This document shows, piece after piece, positions 1 through 11,639 of a stretch of DNA of 64,000 nt. The position numbers were made by a program, and so were the translations under genes. The first letter of the stretch is position 1. Each line of letters begins with the position of its first letter. Origin of the DNA: Shinisaurus crocodilurus (lineage: Eukaryota > Chordata > Lepidosauria > Squamata > Shinisauridae); NCBI GenBank assembly GCA_021292165.1, contig CM037877.1, positions 130,008,274-130,072,273 of the forward strand. The letters are read 5' to 3'. The notes below the pieces were generated by a model. That model was not told where the DNA came from, made no database searches, and worked only from the letters and a program-made list of their open reading frames with translations.

Positions 1-614
1 AACACTCTGTGGAGAGTCCTTGAGGAATGCCTTTGTGGGGGTTGGAGGGCGGGATGAATACCTTGATCTGGGAGTTCTAGAGAAGCCTGGCTTTACTTTC
101 CCCATTGTTACCAGGCACTTTCTACATCAGCTAACAACTTAATGCAACATCTGCATGGCTTGAAGGTTTGAACTGCACAAACGTTATTTTGAAACTGCAC
201 ATTTTATATCTGGTTGCACATTTTAAAGAGCCGTAACAGCATCGGAGAAGAGGTCTACCAGACTTGGTAACTGAGCAGTGACAAGGCCCGGGCACCAGGT
301 CTGCCCCTCGGACAGCTTCTTTCCACCTGCAGCTGAAACCCTCCATTCTTTCCCGGGCTCCCTTCACCCATGCAATAGCCCTTGGGTGTAGTTAATGGGG
401 GGGGGGTACCTTACCCATGCCTCCAGCAGGCAGTAATGGCTGGTGCCCACTAGGGCTGCTGGGGCAGAGCCAAGGGGTCACCACTGACAGATCAGTCTTT
501 TGAATCCCCAGCATGTCCACAAAATCCATTCCCCAAACCACCCCTAAATTATAGGAAGGGGATCCTGGGAGCCCTTGCCCCTGCACACACATGAAGGGTT
601 TTAAATCCCTACAA
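1..614. other. Unassigned stretch
   Basis: No gene, SINE or LINE signature was recognised. The stretch contains a short G run near 399 and no convincing open frame with splice sites. It lies downstream of the PDE4DIP exons on the minus strand, so it is probably intronic for that gene. Confidence 0.4.
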
Positions 615-847
615 CACTGTGGCGTAGTGGTGAGAGTGTTGGACTGGGACCCCAGAGATCCGGGTTCTAGTCCCCGCTCGGTCATGAAACTCACTGGGTG
701 ACTTTGGGCCAGTCACTGACTCTCAGCCTAACCTACCTCACAGGGTTGTTGTGAGGGTAAAATGGAGAGGAGGATTTGGATTATGTAAGCTGCCTTGGGT
801 TCCTTGCAGGGGAAAAGGCGGGGTATATAACAAACAAACAAACAAAC
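615..847 (+). mobile_element. tRNA-derived SINE (squamate type)
   Basis: A pol III A box (TGGCGTAGTGG, 620-630) and B box (GGTTCTAGTCC, 663-673) are at tRNA-like spacing. They are followed by a body ending in the phrase GCCTTGGGTTCCTTGCAGG and an (AAAC)n tail at about 826-847. This is the usual design of the tRNA-derived SINEs of squamates. The tail served as the target for the solo LTR that follows directly. Confidence 0.85.
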
Positions 848-1925
848 TGTGGAGAGAAAGCCTGAGCACACTGCTGAACCCTGACACATTGAACCCTGAC
901 ATGTTTTCCCCTTTTCGCTGTCACCTCTCTATCTGCATAATCCCCACGGGGGGGGGGGGCGGCACAGGAGACACAGTTCTAGGCAGACCAGTTATACATA
1001 GGCCACATCTGCATACCTTCAATGGGGCACATTTACACTTCCCTCAAGGAAGCGCATAACATTCCAGAGGTGGGGGGGTGCAGTCTCAAAGAGCTGCAAA
1101 GTACCCAAGAGATGCCAGCACCCGGAAAGGCGCCACCACCCCGCGGGGTGGGACCAGCCCACCTGAGCATCAAGGGCGGGGAGGGGGCGAGGGAGGGTAG
1201 AAAAGATACGTGCTGAAGGACAAAGGGTTGTTGGGAACACGGTGCAGGTTTATGCGGATCAGGTCACTAGCTCTGGCTAGGGCCAAGCAACTTCCAACCC
1301 CGGATGGGGCGCCCAGAGACCGGCAAAGCAAACCGCTACACTAGATCTTAGAGTCAGATTCTCTGATGCCAGGTAATTCTCTGCATTCGAGCTAAGCCTA
1401 CCTAGAAAGCAAATTGAATACTTCCGTTCCTCTATCTGCATTGACTGCTATGTTTATACAGTCATGCCTTGGATTGAGAGCATAATTCGTTCCGGAAACG
1501 TGCTTGTAATCCAAACCACTCTTATATCAAAACGAAATCCCCCCAAAAAAATTGTACAGAGATTTTTAATTTAAGCCGTACTACAGTACTTGTATTGCAA
1601 GACATCGCTTGTATATCAAGTAATAAATAAATAAATAAATAAATATTTAAAAATTTGCTTGTCTTGCAAAACGCTGTCAAACCAAGTTACTTGCAATCCA
1701 AGGTATTACTGTACTGTGAAATTCCTGTAGTCTATTAGTTCCGCTCCATTAAACTCTTTGAAATTGACTAGTGTGGGGCTTCCCTGTGTTTCCGAGGGGA
1801 TTCCATGTCAATATCACTTGCGGCTGAAACTGAAGGTTTTGGCAGCCACGTACAGGGCACGTCTTTGGTGCCGGTTAACCCTAAGGTGCTGAACCCGCGC
1901 AACGGACCAGGTTCGGTCCGCCATG
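848..1925 (+). mobile_element. Solo LTR 1
   Basis: The sequence starts TGTGGAGAGAAAGCC and shares several blocks with the LTRs at 34769 and 41037, including GGGTTGTTGGGAAC, TTAGTTCCGCTCC and GTGCCGGTTAACCC. It is flanked by CAAAC (843-847 and 1926-1930), a 5-bp duplication that is partly ambiguous because the target was an AAAC-rich SINE tail. The 3' end reads CCATG where the other two copies have CACA or CACT. No internal gag or pol sequence is present, so it is a solo LTR. About 255 bp belong to a later MITE insertion. Confidence 0.75.
1459..1711. mobile_element. Tigger-like (TcMar) MITE inside solo LTR 1
   Basis: Terminal inverted repeats CAGTCATGCCTTGGATT and, on the other strand, CAGTAATACCTTGGATT are flanked by TA dinucleotides (1457-1458 and 1712-1713). 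The TA duplication and the CAGTNNTACCTTGG-type end fit the Tc1/mariner-Tigger group. The centre holds an (AATA)n run at about 1622-1645. No transposase is encoded. Confidence 0.8.
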
Positions 1926-1930
1926 CAAAC

Positions 1931-2391
1931 AAACCTGCAGTTCTGGCTATTGCTGTTTCCCCTCTGGTCTCTCTGGATTTGGGGCACAAATCCAAACTCT
2001 CTCGGCTCTCACTCACACCCACTCTCTCTCTTACTCTTTTCTCTCTCTCAACAATGTGAGAAGTTATAAATAATTAAGTTAATAAGGAAGCTGTTGCTGA
2101 CTGAGGCTCAACATCACACACACATACAAACACACATGTCACACGCTCTTCTGGAAAATAAATTTCAATCAGAACCAGTCAGTGCTGCAGGAAAAAAAGT
2201 CAGCTGGATTCTTGTGTCTCCACCAGACTGCTCTCTCCAGCAATGTGCTCTGGTCCTCTACTCTGAGGGAATAGAGCAAGGAGTCAGCCTGTTTGCTCCC
2301 TATGCACATGCGTGGCAGTAAAAAAATGTTTTTTCTTAAAAAAAGACTCCCTGATTCCTTGTTTATTTTTTGTCAGTCCGCTGCATACCTG

Positions 2392-2423
<32 letters not shown>

Positions 2424-4608
2424 ATGCCCAAATATGGCATCCAAGCAGTTCAGGATTTCCACCCAGCCTGCCTGGTGCCTCTGTTGTTGCCTGGTGCCAT
2501 GGTGTGCTTGAGCTGAGAAGAATGGACCACTAAGGGCTGATTGGATCGCTAAGGACTCATTCTGACTGACAGTTGGGGTTGCTGCACCACTGGAAACTTT
2601 AGTTTTATTTTATTTAAGGTTTCATGCAGGTGGGAGAGGGATGCAGGCAGCGGGGCTACCCACCCTCAGCCTAATGTTTAGATTGCCCCTACCTACCAGC
2701 ATGAAAGAGAAACAAAACATTGTAGGTTGTCTTAAAGATGTATGTAAACATAAGCATACATCACAACTCCCTCTAACACTTAATAAATTGTGCCACTGCT
2801 ACAATCAACTTCTCTCCCCTCTCCAGTCACTGCATTCCCCTAAAAAAAAACCCAACACATCAGGAGACTACATAACAAGACTGGACTACACTGCAGGGCT
2901 GTCATACACTACTCTAACTTCTCCTTCCACCTAGCAAAATGGGTGTAACACCAGGTTACTTTGCTGGGCTGGTATAACTCACATGCCCTTAGCCACAATC
3001 CCACCTCCTGAAATATGACTATAATAATGCTGGACTGTCTGCAAGCATTGGCAGGTAATTTTTTAAATGTTTACAAATTGGGGGGGGGGGATCATTTTGT
3101 AAAAATGCTTCTTTTCTTTTGCTTCAGAGGTGGCCTATGAATGATTTTAGATGATAGATAGACTGCTGTCCAATCACAGGTACACTAACGTCCTGGAGAT
3201 CTGATTTTTTTTTTATTTTTATGGGGCAACTATCACTTCCCACCATGGGGGGTGGCGGGGGGGGCCCCTTAAAAATAAAGCAGGAAATTCCTCCAGACAG
3301 TGGGCATGTCAGTCATAGCTACGACTTCATTCATTGGCTAAAAAAACGGAAAGACAGGAGCAGACTAGTTTTTCACAAAACAAATGGGCAGAATAGTGGC
3401 TGCACATTTTGCCTCATATCCAGCATGGGCCCAAGAGATTTTGCTGCCTGAGGCTGAGCAGCAAATGAAGATTCTCCCCCTGCCCCCAGTCAAGGTACAC
3501 AGTACTGAAGGCTCACCGAGTGATTTTGACATCTGAAGCAGAAATCCCGCAAGCACCTCTCCCACTCCCTGGCAGTAAAAATACAACGATAATAAATTAA
3601 ATAACTTACCATTTGCTGCCCTTTTAGGACACCCAAAATCAGCTGCCTGATGAGGCAGCCATCTCACTCTTGACTAAAGCAGGGTGGGCAACTTGTGGTT
3701 CTCCGGGTGTTTTGGCTTACAAATGGAGCGGGGCGGGGATATAGGAATCATGAACTTATCCCTTTGATCCCTATCTTGCAAATCCCAGTGGAATATCCCC
3801 CCCCCCCCCCTCCTCTCTTCCATCTCAGCTTGCCATCCATTCCCCTGGAGTGCTTCCAGAGAGAGGGCTTCTAGGCCACCAAGCAAAAAGCATTGCGCAG
3901 CTACCGTATTCAGCCTTTCTCTCCTTAACGGATTTTTGTGATAAGGAAAAAGACAGAATACCGGTAAGTGAAAATACCGGGGTGTTACGAAATGACAACA
4001 TCTGGACCCCCTGAATTCCATGCATGGGGCATGGAAGAGGAGGATGAAGAAGAGAAATGGATGCCAGCCAGGAGCTGCTTTGCCAACAGAATTCTGCTTG
4101 GTCTGGACAGCAAGCAAATGTTCTTGTTCCCAAAGGCAGCAGCTGGCACCAGGGAGGAAGAGAAAGGGGATTCAAATAGAAATATGGGGGAGGAGTTAGA
4201 GGAGGAAAGCAAGACAGGGTTACTGTGCTCTCGCTGGCTCTGACACATGCTAATCTCTAAATGGCACCACTGCATCATGCCTTGAGAGTAAAGCTCCCTC
4301 CCTCTCTCTCACACACACATTTCTTCCTTTCCCCCCAGTGGATCTCCGCTGCAAATGTAAACAAATTGCTTTCTTGGATAATGACATTCTCAGAACAACT
4401 GTTTACAAGGGACAGTTGTCTAGATAAGCAGGACTGTCCAGGAACCATTCAAAAATATGCAATGGGGGGGACAAGGAATGCCACATTTAGAAGGATGCGT
4501 TATCTAACAGTATTTGAGAGACCAACATTTCTCTGAATCTTGGAACTGATTTTACTGTCCCCTTTTGAAATGCTGGTTCTTCTGAAACACTTGGATATAG
4601 TGTTGGAC
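1931..4608. other. Mostly unassigned stretch
   Basis: Contains CT-rich sequence at 1990-2050, a (TG)n run, G/C homopolymers near 3080, 3250 and 3800, and a possible decayed hAT remnant at about 3404-3665 (GCTGCCTGAGG near one end, CAGCTGCCTGATGAGGCAGC near the other). A short piece of the foldback MITE family lies at about 3680-3727. Open frames at 3674-4243 overlap on both strands and show no family motif, so they are not called genes. Confidence 0.4.
2392..2420. repeat. (TG)n microsatellite
   Basis: About 14 uninterrupted TG units. Confidence 0.97.
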
Positions 4609-4700
4609 ACTTGGCGTAGTGGTGAGGAGGAGGATTATGTAAGCCGCCTTGGGTTCCTTGAAGGAAAAAAGCTGGGGTATAAATATAATAAATAAATGGA
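4609..4700 (+). mobile_element. tRNA-derived SINE, internally deleted
   Basis: The A-box region TTGGCGTAGTGGTGAG is joined directly to the 3' phrase GGATTATGTAAGCCGCCTTGG of the same family as the SINE at 615. The B box and central body are missing. It ends in an AT-rich (AATA)n tail. Confidence 0.7.
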
Positions 4701-4824
4701 CAAGAAATGCTCAGACCTCCCCCATGGAAGCAATGCTGGCTCCCCTGAAATGTTGGACCTCCCCGTGGCCAGGAAATATAATTTAACACTGCTTAAGTGG
4801 AGATAGTTTAAACACCAATTCACA

Positions 4825-6369
4825 GGAGATTGAAATGTCTAGGAAGAAAAGTAATATTAAGATTACAAATGTAATTAAATATTTAGGAATAGATATTTCA
4901 AAAGATATAGATGAATTAGGAGAACTGAATTTTAGAAAATTAAAGAATGAGGTTAAAAATAAATTGGAGGAATATAGAAAAATTGGACTTTCATGGTTTG
5001 GTAGAATAGCTTTGATTAAAATGAAGATTTTACCTACGATAAATGTCTTATTTAGGATGTTACCAATAAGGACATCAGAAAAAGAACTTAAAGAATGGCA
5101 AGCAATTATTAATACTCATTGTAATGGGGGGGGGGGGGAGACACGGACCTAGGATTACTAAGACCAGATGGTATAAAGCTCAAAAACTAGGTGGTCTTGG
5201 TCTTCCTAATCTAAAGTGGTATTATATAGCCAACCAATTGAGACATATATTGGATATTATAGCTCGGCCTAAAGCAATAATGTGGTTGGAGTTAGAAACA
5301 TATGAATTAGGAATTACTTTGGAGAATATTTTATTTATTAAAAAAAGATATATGATAAAAAGATTAGAAAACCCTTTTATAAGAAGTATGTTAGAGATTT
5401 GGATTAGTATGAGGAAAATATTTTTTCCAGGGATATCCCCGTTAACTCCGGTGGTGGCTATGGATGATTTTCCTGAAAATTTAAGGCAGAGTTTGGAGGG
5501 TATATTAAGAAAAGAAAAGGTTATTAAATTAATGGATTGGGTGGAAAAGATGGAGACTAGAGAACAAATAATTGAAGCGGCTGGAAGAAGAAGTATTTCA
5601 TGGTTAAATTTAATGGAAATGGAGCAGTGGTCGAAGAAATGGAAGAGCAGAACTGAGTATAAAAGGGATTTAACTAAATTTGAAATGATAGTTATGTCTA
5701 GAGAAGGTATCGAAGGGGATGCGTCAACAAGAGGTATAACAAAGGATCTATATACAATGATTCAAAAAGCAGAAGACCAAGAGGATCATCTTAAGACAGT
5801 TTGGGATATTGAATTTGAGGAGATTTCGAAGGAGGGCTCGAAGAGTATTTGGTATAGACATATTCTGAGAGTTATGTCAATAAGGATAAAGGAAAACTTT
5901 TATAAATTGATTTGGAGATGGTATTTAATTCCAGTAAGATTAAACCGAATAGACAAGAATTGCTCCGCATTGTGTTGGAAAGGATGTCAAGAAATAGGTA
6001 CATATGCCCATATGTGGTGGAGTTGTAAAAACGTACTGGAATTTTGGCAAAAGGGTTTTTTTGAAATCTCGGAAATTATTGGTATGAATCTGGAGGTCTG
6101 TCCAAAATTAGCACTGTTATCAATAACGGAGAAAGTTACGTGTTCTCAAAAGACAAAGGAATTAATTGTAAATTTGTTAACAGCGGCCAGGTTAATGATG
6201 GCAAGGAAATAGAAGGTTCAGCATGAATGTCTAATTACTGACTGGTACAAGGAGATCTGGGATATAGCTCTTAATGATAAATTGACTTGTAGTATTAAAT
6301 GTAAAAAGGGACAGCTAAAGATAAATAATTTTAAGGATATTTGGGGTCAGTTCCTAGATTATGTGTTAT
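4825..6369 (+). pseudogene. L1 ORF2 C-terminal fragment (broken)
   Basis: The translated segment has the L1 region downstream of the polymerase motifs: YLGI, then SWFGRIALIKMKILP, then a TRWYKAQKLGGLGLPNLKWY block. In a full ORF2 protein this belongs to the thumb/C-terminal part needed for retrotransposition. The upstream endonuclease and the catalytic FADD-type box are absent. The frame shifts at a run of about 13 G (5126-5138), and a TAG at 6210-6212 stands where the sister copy near 57090 has TGG (tryptophan). Further frame continues to about 6369. This is a dead copy; the clade call is firm from the motif order. Confidence 0.88.
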
Positions 6370-6595
6370 AAAGGGGAAAGGGAGTATACCTTGTCAGGAT
6401 ATGTTATATTTTTGGAATACGGAATAGTAATTGTTTAATGGGACGGAAGTATATCAATTGGTCCCTAGGAGGGTGGGGGTGCACTGTATGATTTATTGTA
6501 TGTAGTTTTAGTTCAAATTTTGTGTTATGGTTGTATTTTGTTATTTTTTGTCTTATTTTGTTTTGGAAAATTAAATAAAAATGTATTTTAAAAAA
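4825..6595 (+). mobile_element. 5'-truncated L1 LINE with target site duplication
   Basis: Flanked by a perfect 16-bp duplication, TAAACACCAATTCACA, at 4809-4824 and 6596-6611. It carries the C-terminal part of L1-type ORF2, a short 3' UTR and an A-rich end with an AATAAA signal. Truncation inside ORF2, long duplication and A-rich tail are hallmarks of target-primed reverse transcription by L1. A second, independent 3' fragment of the same family is at 56787-57452. Confidence 0.92.
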
Positions 6596-6703
6596 TAAAC
6601 ACCAATTCACATGACCACCAAAGTGGTGTGGTAACTATGGGGGGCAATATGGATCTGCACTAAGCTTGACAATGGGAGAAGCATTCATGCAGATGTTTCA
6701 GCA

Positions 6704-7112
6704 AGTGTCCAGCTTCCACCAGCCCTGCTGAAAGGCCTCCCTCATGACAGCTCCTCCTCCCCCAACTGTCACCACCAGTAGCCATTCCAGCAGGCTGTGC
6801 AGAGGGAGATGAGAGGGAGTGCAGGGCCATTCCACCAGCCCTGCTGAAAGGCGTCCCTCATGACAGCTCCTCCTCCCTCTACTGTCACCACCAGCAGCCA
6901 TTCCAGCAGGCTATGCAGAGGGAGAAGAGAGGGAGCGCAGGGCCATTCCACCAGCCCTGCCAGAAGGATGAATTAATATTCCTTTTTCCTTGTGTGTCGT
7001 GTCTTTTTAGATTGTAAGCCTGCAGGCAGGGACTGTCTTGTTAATTGCTGTAAACCGCCCAGAGAGCTTCAGCTACTGGGCGGTATAAAAATGAAATAAA
7101 TAAACAAACAAA
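6704..7112 (+). mobile_element. L2-clade LINE 3' end with 116-bp tandem repeat
   Basis: The right part (about 7010-7112) has the squamate L2-type 3' signature: TGTAAACCGCCCAGAGAGC, then GGGCGGTATAAAAATGAAAT, then an AAAT/AAAC tail. In front of it lies a tandem array whose unit starts TTCCACCAGCCCTGC at 6714, 6830 and 6946. A copy in the opposite orientation is at 38186-38510. Confidence 0.75.
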
Positions 7113-8074
7113 CTGAATCTACACTTGCCATTTCATTGTGAAGTAGCCCGAAGTGTGTTGAGCAGTGGGACAGTAACTGTGGGAGTAAAAATTGCATCCT
7201 GGGCACATCATATGACTGTTCCATCACATGTGGAACCCAGCATGGGCCCACACAACTGGCATGTTCACTATGAGCATACGAACTGCCCTAGGTGCAAATA
7301 TTGCATCAAGATGTGCATATCTAGTCCTAGCTATGTCAGATAAAGCACCAGCACAAATGCATCCATCATTCCACACAAAGTTCTAACCTGCTTGCCTCCT
7401 TCATATTCCCCATGCACTGATTTAAGCACAGGAGCAAGTCACAGTATTCAGTATCCCATGAATAGCACAACCAGGAGCCGGCTGAGCTACATAACACTTG
7501 GCTCCACTGAAACAGAATGTCCTGACTTCAGTTGCCTAGTTTGGGGAACACAGATCAGCTGCTACAGACAGAGAATCTGAGCTGCCCATCCACGCTTGGA
7601 TCACTCACCTACATACTCGGTTGCCATTTACTTACTTGTGCAGCATGGTGGGGAAGAGCATGAGAAGTTGGTTTGGGAAGTTGGTGGTTCAAATTTCACC
7701 TTTCCAGACAGAAACAGCTTCCCTAACACTGTCCCATGCAATTTGCTCTGTCTTGCTGCAGTTACAGCCTCCATTTGGCCAATAAGAGAGAAGGGAGAAA
7801 GTACCATGTACTGTAGTTAAGCAACGGTACTATCTCCTCTCAAGTTTTTTAGTTGGCAAAATGGCTGGCAGGGCCCGGGGCTTTGCATCAGCACTAAGCA
7901 CCAACTGAAAGAGAAAGAGAGGAACCCTATAGAAAGCTGCATGGTGATTTGGATAACGTTTGCAGTAAATGTCTTGTTTGTTAGATGGGCCACCTGCTGC
8001 TAATTGAACTGTTTCCTATCCTGTGATATAGTTTGTATCTATGTTTACTCATTTACTGTACTATATACAGCTGC
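7113..8074. other. Unassigned stretch
   Basis: No repeat family or gene motif was recognised. Base composition is ordinary and open frames are short and unsupported. Likely unique intronic or intergenic sequence. Confidence 0.4.
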
Positions 8075-9620
8075 CCAATAACATTGGTCTCTGGGTAGTT
8101 CACAAATACAAAATGGTAAAACACAGTAGAATAAAATACAGTTAAAATACAATATGATACAATAACAATAGCATAAAACAACTTGCAGTCTAAAAATTTC
8201 TCACAGAGAGTAGAAAAAAATCAGATGACTGGAAAAAAATTACGACTCAAGCAATGGTTGAAAAACATTAAAAACAAAATTTTAAAAGGCCTGAAATAAA
8301 AAATTATCTTCACCTGGTGCTGGAATGACTGTAAAGAAGGTGCCATGCAAGCCTCTCTGTAGAGGGCATTCTACGAAGGGTGCCACCACTGATAAGGCCC
8401 TTTCCCTGCTAGTCACCTGCCCCACTTCATTTGGTGGGGGAACCTGGAGCAGGGCCTGTGATGTGGATTTCAACATTTGGGTATGTATATTTGTATATGA
8501 GAGGAGGCAATATTTCAGGTAACCTGGTTCCAAGCCATTAAAGACTTTAAAGGTTATAACCAGCACTTTGACTTGGGCCTGGAAATGGACTAGGCCAGTG
8601 CAGCCAAAAAAGCACTGGCATATGATCAAATTGCCCAGTCCTGCTTAGCAGCTGTGCTGCTCTGTTTTGAACCAAGTGCAGTTTCCAGACCATATTCAAA
8701 GGCAGCCCCACGTACAATTCATTGCAATAATCTAAATGGGAAGGTTACGAGAGCATGACTGACTGTGGCCAGGCTTACTCCATCCAGGTAGGGCCACAGC
8801 TAGCATATCAGACAAAGCCAATATAAGGTGCTCCAAGCCACAGAGGCCACTTGGGCCTCTAGCAACCGTGCTGGATCAATAAGCACCTCCAAACTGTGAA
8901 CCTCATCCTTTAGGGCAAGGGTGGGCAACTTGTGGCCCTCCAGATGTTTTGGTCTACGACTCTCATGATCTCTCACCACTGGCTATGCTGGCTAGGGATG
9001 TTGAGGGTTGCAAGCTAAAACATCTGGAGGGCCACAAGTTGCTGACTCATGCTTTAGGAGGATTGCAACCCCCTCAAGGTCAGGTTGAACAACACTTACC
9101 CGGGTGGATGAGTACCTCCGCCTTATCTGGATTGAGTCTCAATTTATTAGCCCTTGTCCAGTCCATTACCATACCCAGGCACTGATTTAGGGCACCCACA
9201 GCCTCACTTGAATTTGTTTTTTAAAAACAAAACGAAAAACAAAAACAAAAAGAGAAAGCTGACATCATTCACATATTGGTGATATCTCACACCAAATCTC
9301 CAGGTAACCTCTCCCAGGGGTTTCATGTAGATCTAAACAGCATGGGGGAAAGAATGGACCCCTTTCAGGCCTCAAAGCAAGGTTGCCATGGCCATGGGGT
9401 TGAGCAGTGCTCCCCCAGCACCACCCTCTGGAATCAGCCATCCAAAGAGAAGCAGAAACCACCAAGCGGTGCCTCCAACATCCAACTTGAACAGCCTAGC
9501 TAGGAGGATACAATTGTTGATGGTATCAGAAGCTGCTGAGAAGTCCAAGGAAGTCACACTCCCATCCCCCTCTGTTGGCAAAGGTATCTGTGTCCACGGA
9601 GTGTCTGGTACAGCAAGGGA
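8075..9620 (-). mobile_element. L2-clade LINE fragment
   Basis: Read on the minus strand, 9581 to about 9255 contains reverse transcriptase pieces: LDFSAASDTI (the catalytic A-type motif region), then a stretch corresponding to GSILSPMLF. The YADD box is decayed (about 9270-9290). The rest, down to 8075, matches the 3' part of squamate L2 ORF2 and UTR. Stops and frameshifts throughout. A hAT MITE sits inside at 8916-9051. Confidence 0.75.
8916..9051. mobile_element. hAT MITE
   Basis: The ends CAAGGGTGGGCAACTT and (minus strand) CATGAGTCAGCAACTT form inverted repeats, and the whole 136 bp folds into an imperfect hairpin. Flanks CTTTAGGG (8908-8915) and CTTTAGGA (9052-9059) are an 8-bp duplication with one difference, as expected for hAT transposition. 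Confidence 0.82.
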
Positions 9621-9964
9621 GAACTTGGCAAATTTTTGACAAGCTAAAAATAGCAGTTTAAATTCTCTCCTCTCTTTTCCAACAACAAAGCCACCACGTC
9701 TGATGCTGCCACATTATTTCAGCTGCCGCACCAGATCTCCCACAGAGTGCCGAGTCCCACAGCCAGCAAGAGGCAGAAAAACTCCCATAATCATCTCACC
9801 CAGTAACCAGGCTATTTATAACTCCACTACCTGGGAACAACAAGCCATTGGCTGGCAGCTCTGCAGCTTGTCAGCTGCACTTGCTTTTCACAACTTTAAG
9901 GACAGCTGTCAACACCATGGTGACACTTCTCTTGTAGTGCAGTGACTGCAAACCTCTTCGAGTT
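9621..9964. other. Unassigned stretch
   Basis: No recognised repeat or coding signature. Open frames are short. Confidence 0.35.
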
Positions 9965-9973
9965 CTTATTATG

Positions 9974-10177
9974 AACATATGAAACTGTCTTATACCGAGT
10001 CAGACAATTGGTCCATCTAGCGGAGTACTGTCTACTCTGGCTGGTGATGGTTCTCCAGCACCTTGGTTCTTTCTCAGATTACCTGAGATACTTCTAACCT
10101 GAGGTGTTGAAGAAAACTTGGGATCTACTGCATGCAAAACATGTATTCTACCACTGAGCTATGATCATCCATGTTCC
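9974..10177 (-). mobile_element. tRNA-derived SINE with target site duplication
   Basis: Perfect 9-bp flanks CTTATTATG at 9965-9973 and 10178-10186. On the minus strand the element opens with a tRNA-like A box TAGCTCAGTGGTAGAA (around 10146-10161). The far end carries CCGAGTCAGACAATTGGTCC, a phrase common in squamate SINEs. A related copy lies at 49505-49685. Confidence 0.85.
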
Positions 10178-10186
10178 CTTATTATG

Positions 10187-10347
10187 GCCTGTGGCTCACG
10201 CTGGCCCAGCTTGTGTGGAAAGCTAAGCAGGGTCAGGCCTGGTTATTACTTGGATGGGAGACCCCCTCCTCTAGTTTCCTGCATTGAGCAGGGGGTTGGA
10301 CTCGATAGCCTTGTAGGCTCCTTCCAACTCTATGATCTATGAATCTA
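10187..10347 (+). mobile_element. 5S rRNA-derived SINE with CR1-like tail
   Basis: The left part closely resembles vertebrate 5S rRNA, including the internal promoter: GGAAAGCTAAGCAGGGTCAG, then GCCTGGTTATTACTTGGATG and GGAGACC. The right part matches CR1 3' ends: CCTCTAGTTTCCTGCATTGA, GGACTCGATAGCC, CCTTCCAACTCTATGATC. So it is a pol III SINE that probably relied on CR1 machinery. Other copies are at 56757-57565 and 60464-60641. Confidence 0.9.
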
Positions 10348-11377
10348 TGTACAGGGCTACGGGTACATATTCTGGCTGCAGACATATGTATACCAAACAT
10401 CACAATGCTTGTGTATGTGAATCTATGGGTAATGTGCTTTGTTTTCTTATTTACAGGTACATGTGGGTAGCTGTACATATGCCTAACTTTTGCATGCCAG
10501 TGAGCCTAAAGATGCCTGCCCAAAAACACAGATTACTTACTACAGAATACTATGGAAATTCGGAGAAGAGGGGATTTTTCAGCACCACTCGCTTTTGTCT
10601 CTGGCCCCGCCCACCACTGGAATGTACCTCCCAAGGGCTTCTCCAAAGTGGAATCTGGCCCTCCGGCCTAAAAGGTTCCCCATCCCTGATGTAGAACTTT
10701 GCACAAAAAATGATGAAAACAGCTGGGAAGTGGAGTGGTTGGCCCCACTTGAAGGGCAGACAGGAATGCCAACGTTAGTCCAGACAGATGAGCGAGCATC
10801 CCCTTGGTTTCTAGACTGACTCCGGCACCTTCCTGCTCAGCTGTTTGGAAAAGAAGTTGGGGGGGGGGGTATTTGGCCTGGACTGGTTCTCCCTGGACTT
10901 TCTCTTCTTCCCTGGTCTTCCCTGGGAGGGCAAAGGGTGGGAATTAAGACTTATGTATTCACACACCTTGTGTAAGCTTTTGCTTCCTTCCTCCACAGTC
11001 TGAGGACCAGTCACTGGTGGCTGAATGACAAGCATTCTGGTCATCCCAGTGGGCTAGGCACTTGGACGCTGTACTCCTTGGGGGCTCTCTGGACACCATC
11101 TTATGTTTTGCCAATCAGGTTGCCTCACTCTGTGTAGCTTTCATGCCATGGAGAAGAGGCGACTGTAGGGTTAAAGTGGGCTGCTGTTGTGGGGGGTGGG
11201 GCAGGGTCCTCTACATTCCATCTTTATTCTGTTACAACTTTCCCCATCCCTTCACTTTCATGCCATTTGACGGACTAAAACAGGTACACTTCTTTTCAAC
11301 AAACATTCATAGTGTTGGTAATGAGCAATTCAATTCACCTAGATTCTGGTGAAATGCCTGGCCAAGATGCTTTAAAA
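10348..11377. other. Mostly unassigned stretch
   Basis: A probable hAT right end (GGTTCCCCATCCCTG, about 10674-10688) marks a decayed element whose left end was not found. A G run lies near 10860. No coding evidence. Confidence 0.35.
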
Positions 11378-11639
11378 CAGGGGTGGACAACACGTGGCCC
11401 ACGGGCTATATGCACCCCCACCCCCAGCAGCCCCTGCCCCCTGAAAAAAAAATGGCAACCGGAGCACTACGGAGCACCAAAAAGGTCAAATCTAGCTTGT
11501 CTACTCCATAGTGCTCTGGACACCATTTCTTCCCAATTTGTTAATTCATTTTCAGATCACCTTGCAAACTGTGGTCCATGGGGGGTGGGGAGCAGGTGGC
11601 GGAAATGGCTCCCTGACCTCCCGAAGCTGCCCACCCCTG
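11378..11639. mobile_element. hAT MITE
   Basis: Ends CAGGGGTGGACAACA and (minus strand) CAGGGGTGGGCAGCTTC. Flanks CTTTAAAA (11370-11377) and ATTTATAA (11640-11647) match at six of eight positions, an old 8-bp duplication. No transposase frame. Confidence 0.7.

Noticed and set aside
9974..10177. A tRNA gene on the minus strand
   Set aside because: An A box is present but no cloverleaf or B box at the right spacing, and the unit has SINE flanks.
10187..10347. A functional 5S rRNA gene
   Set aside because: Only the internal promoter part is 5S-like; the 3' third is replaced by CR1-like sequence and three dispersed copies exist, so it is a SINE.
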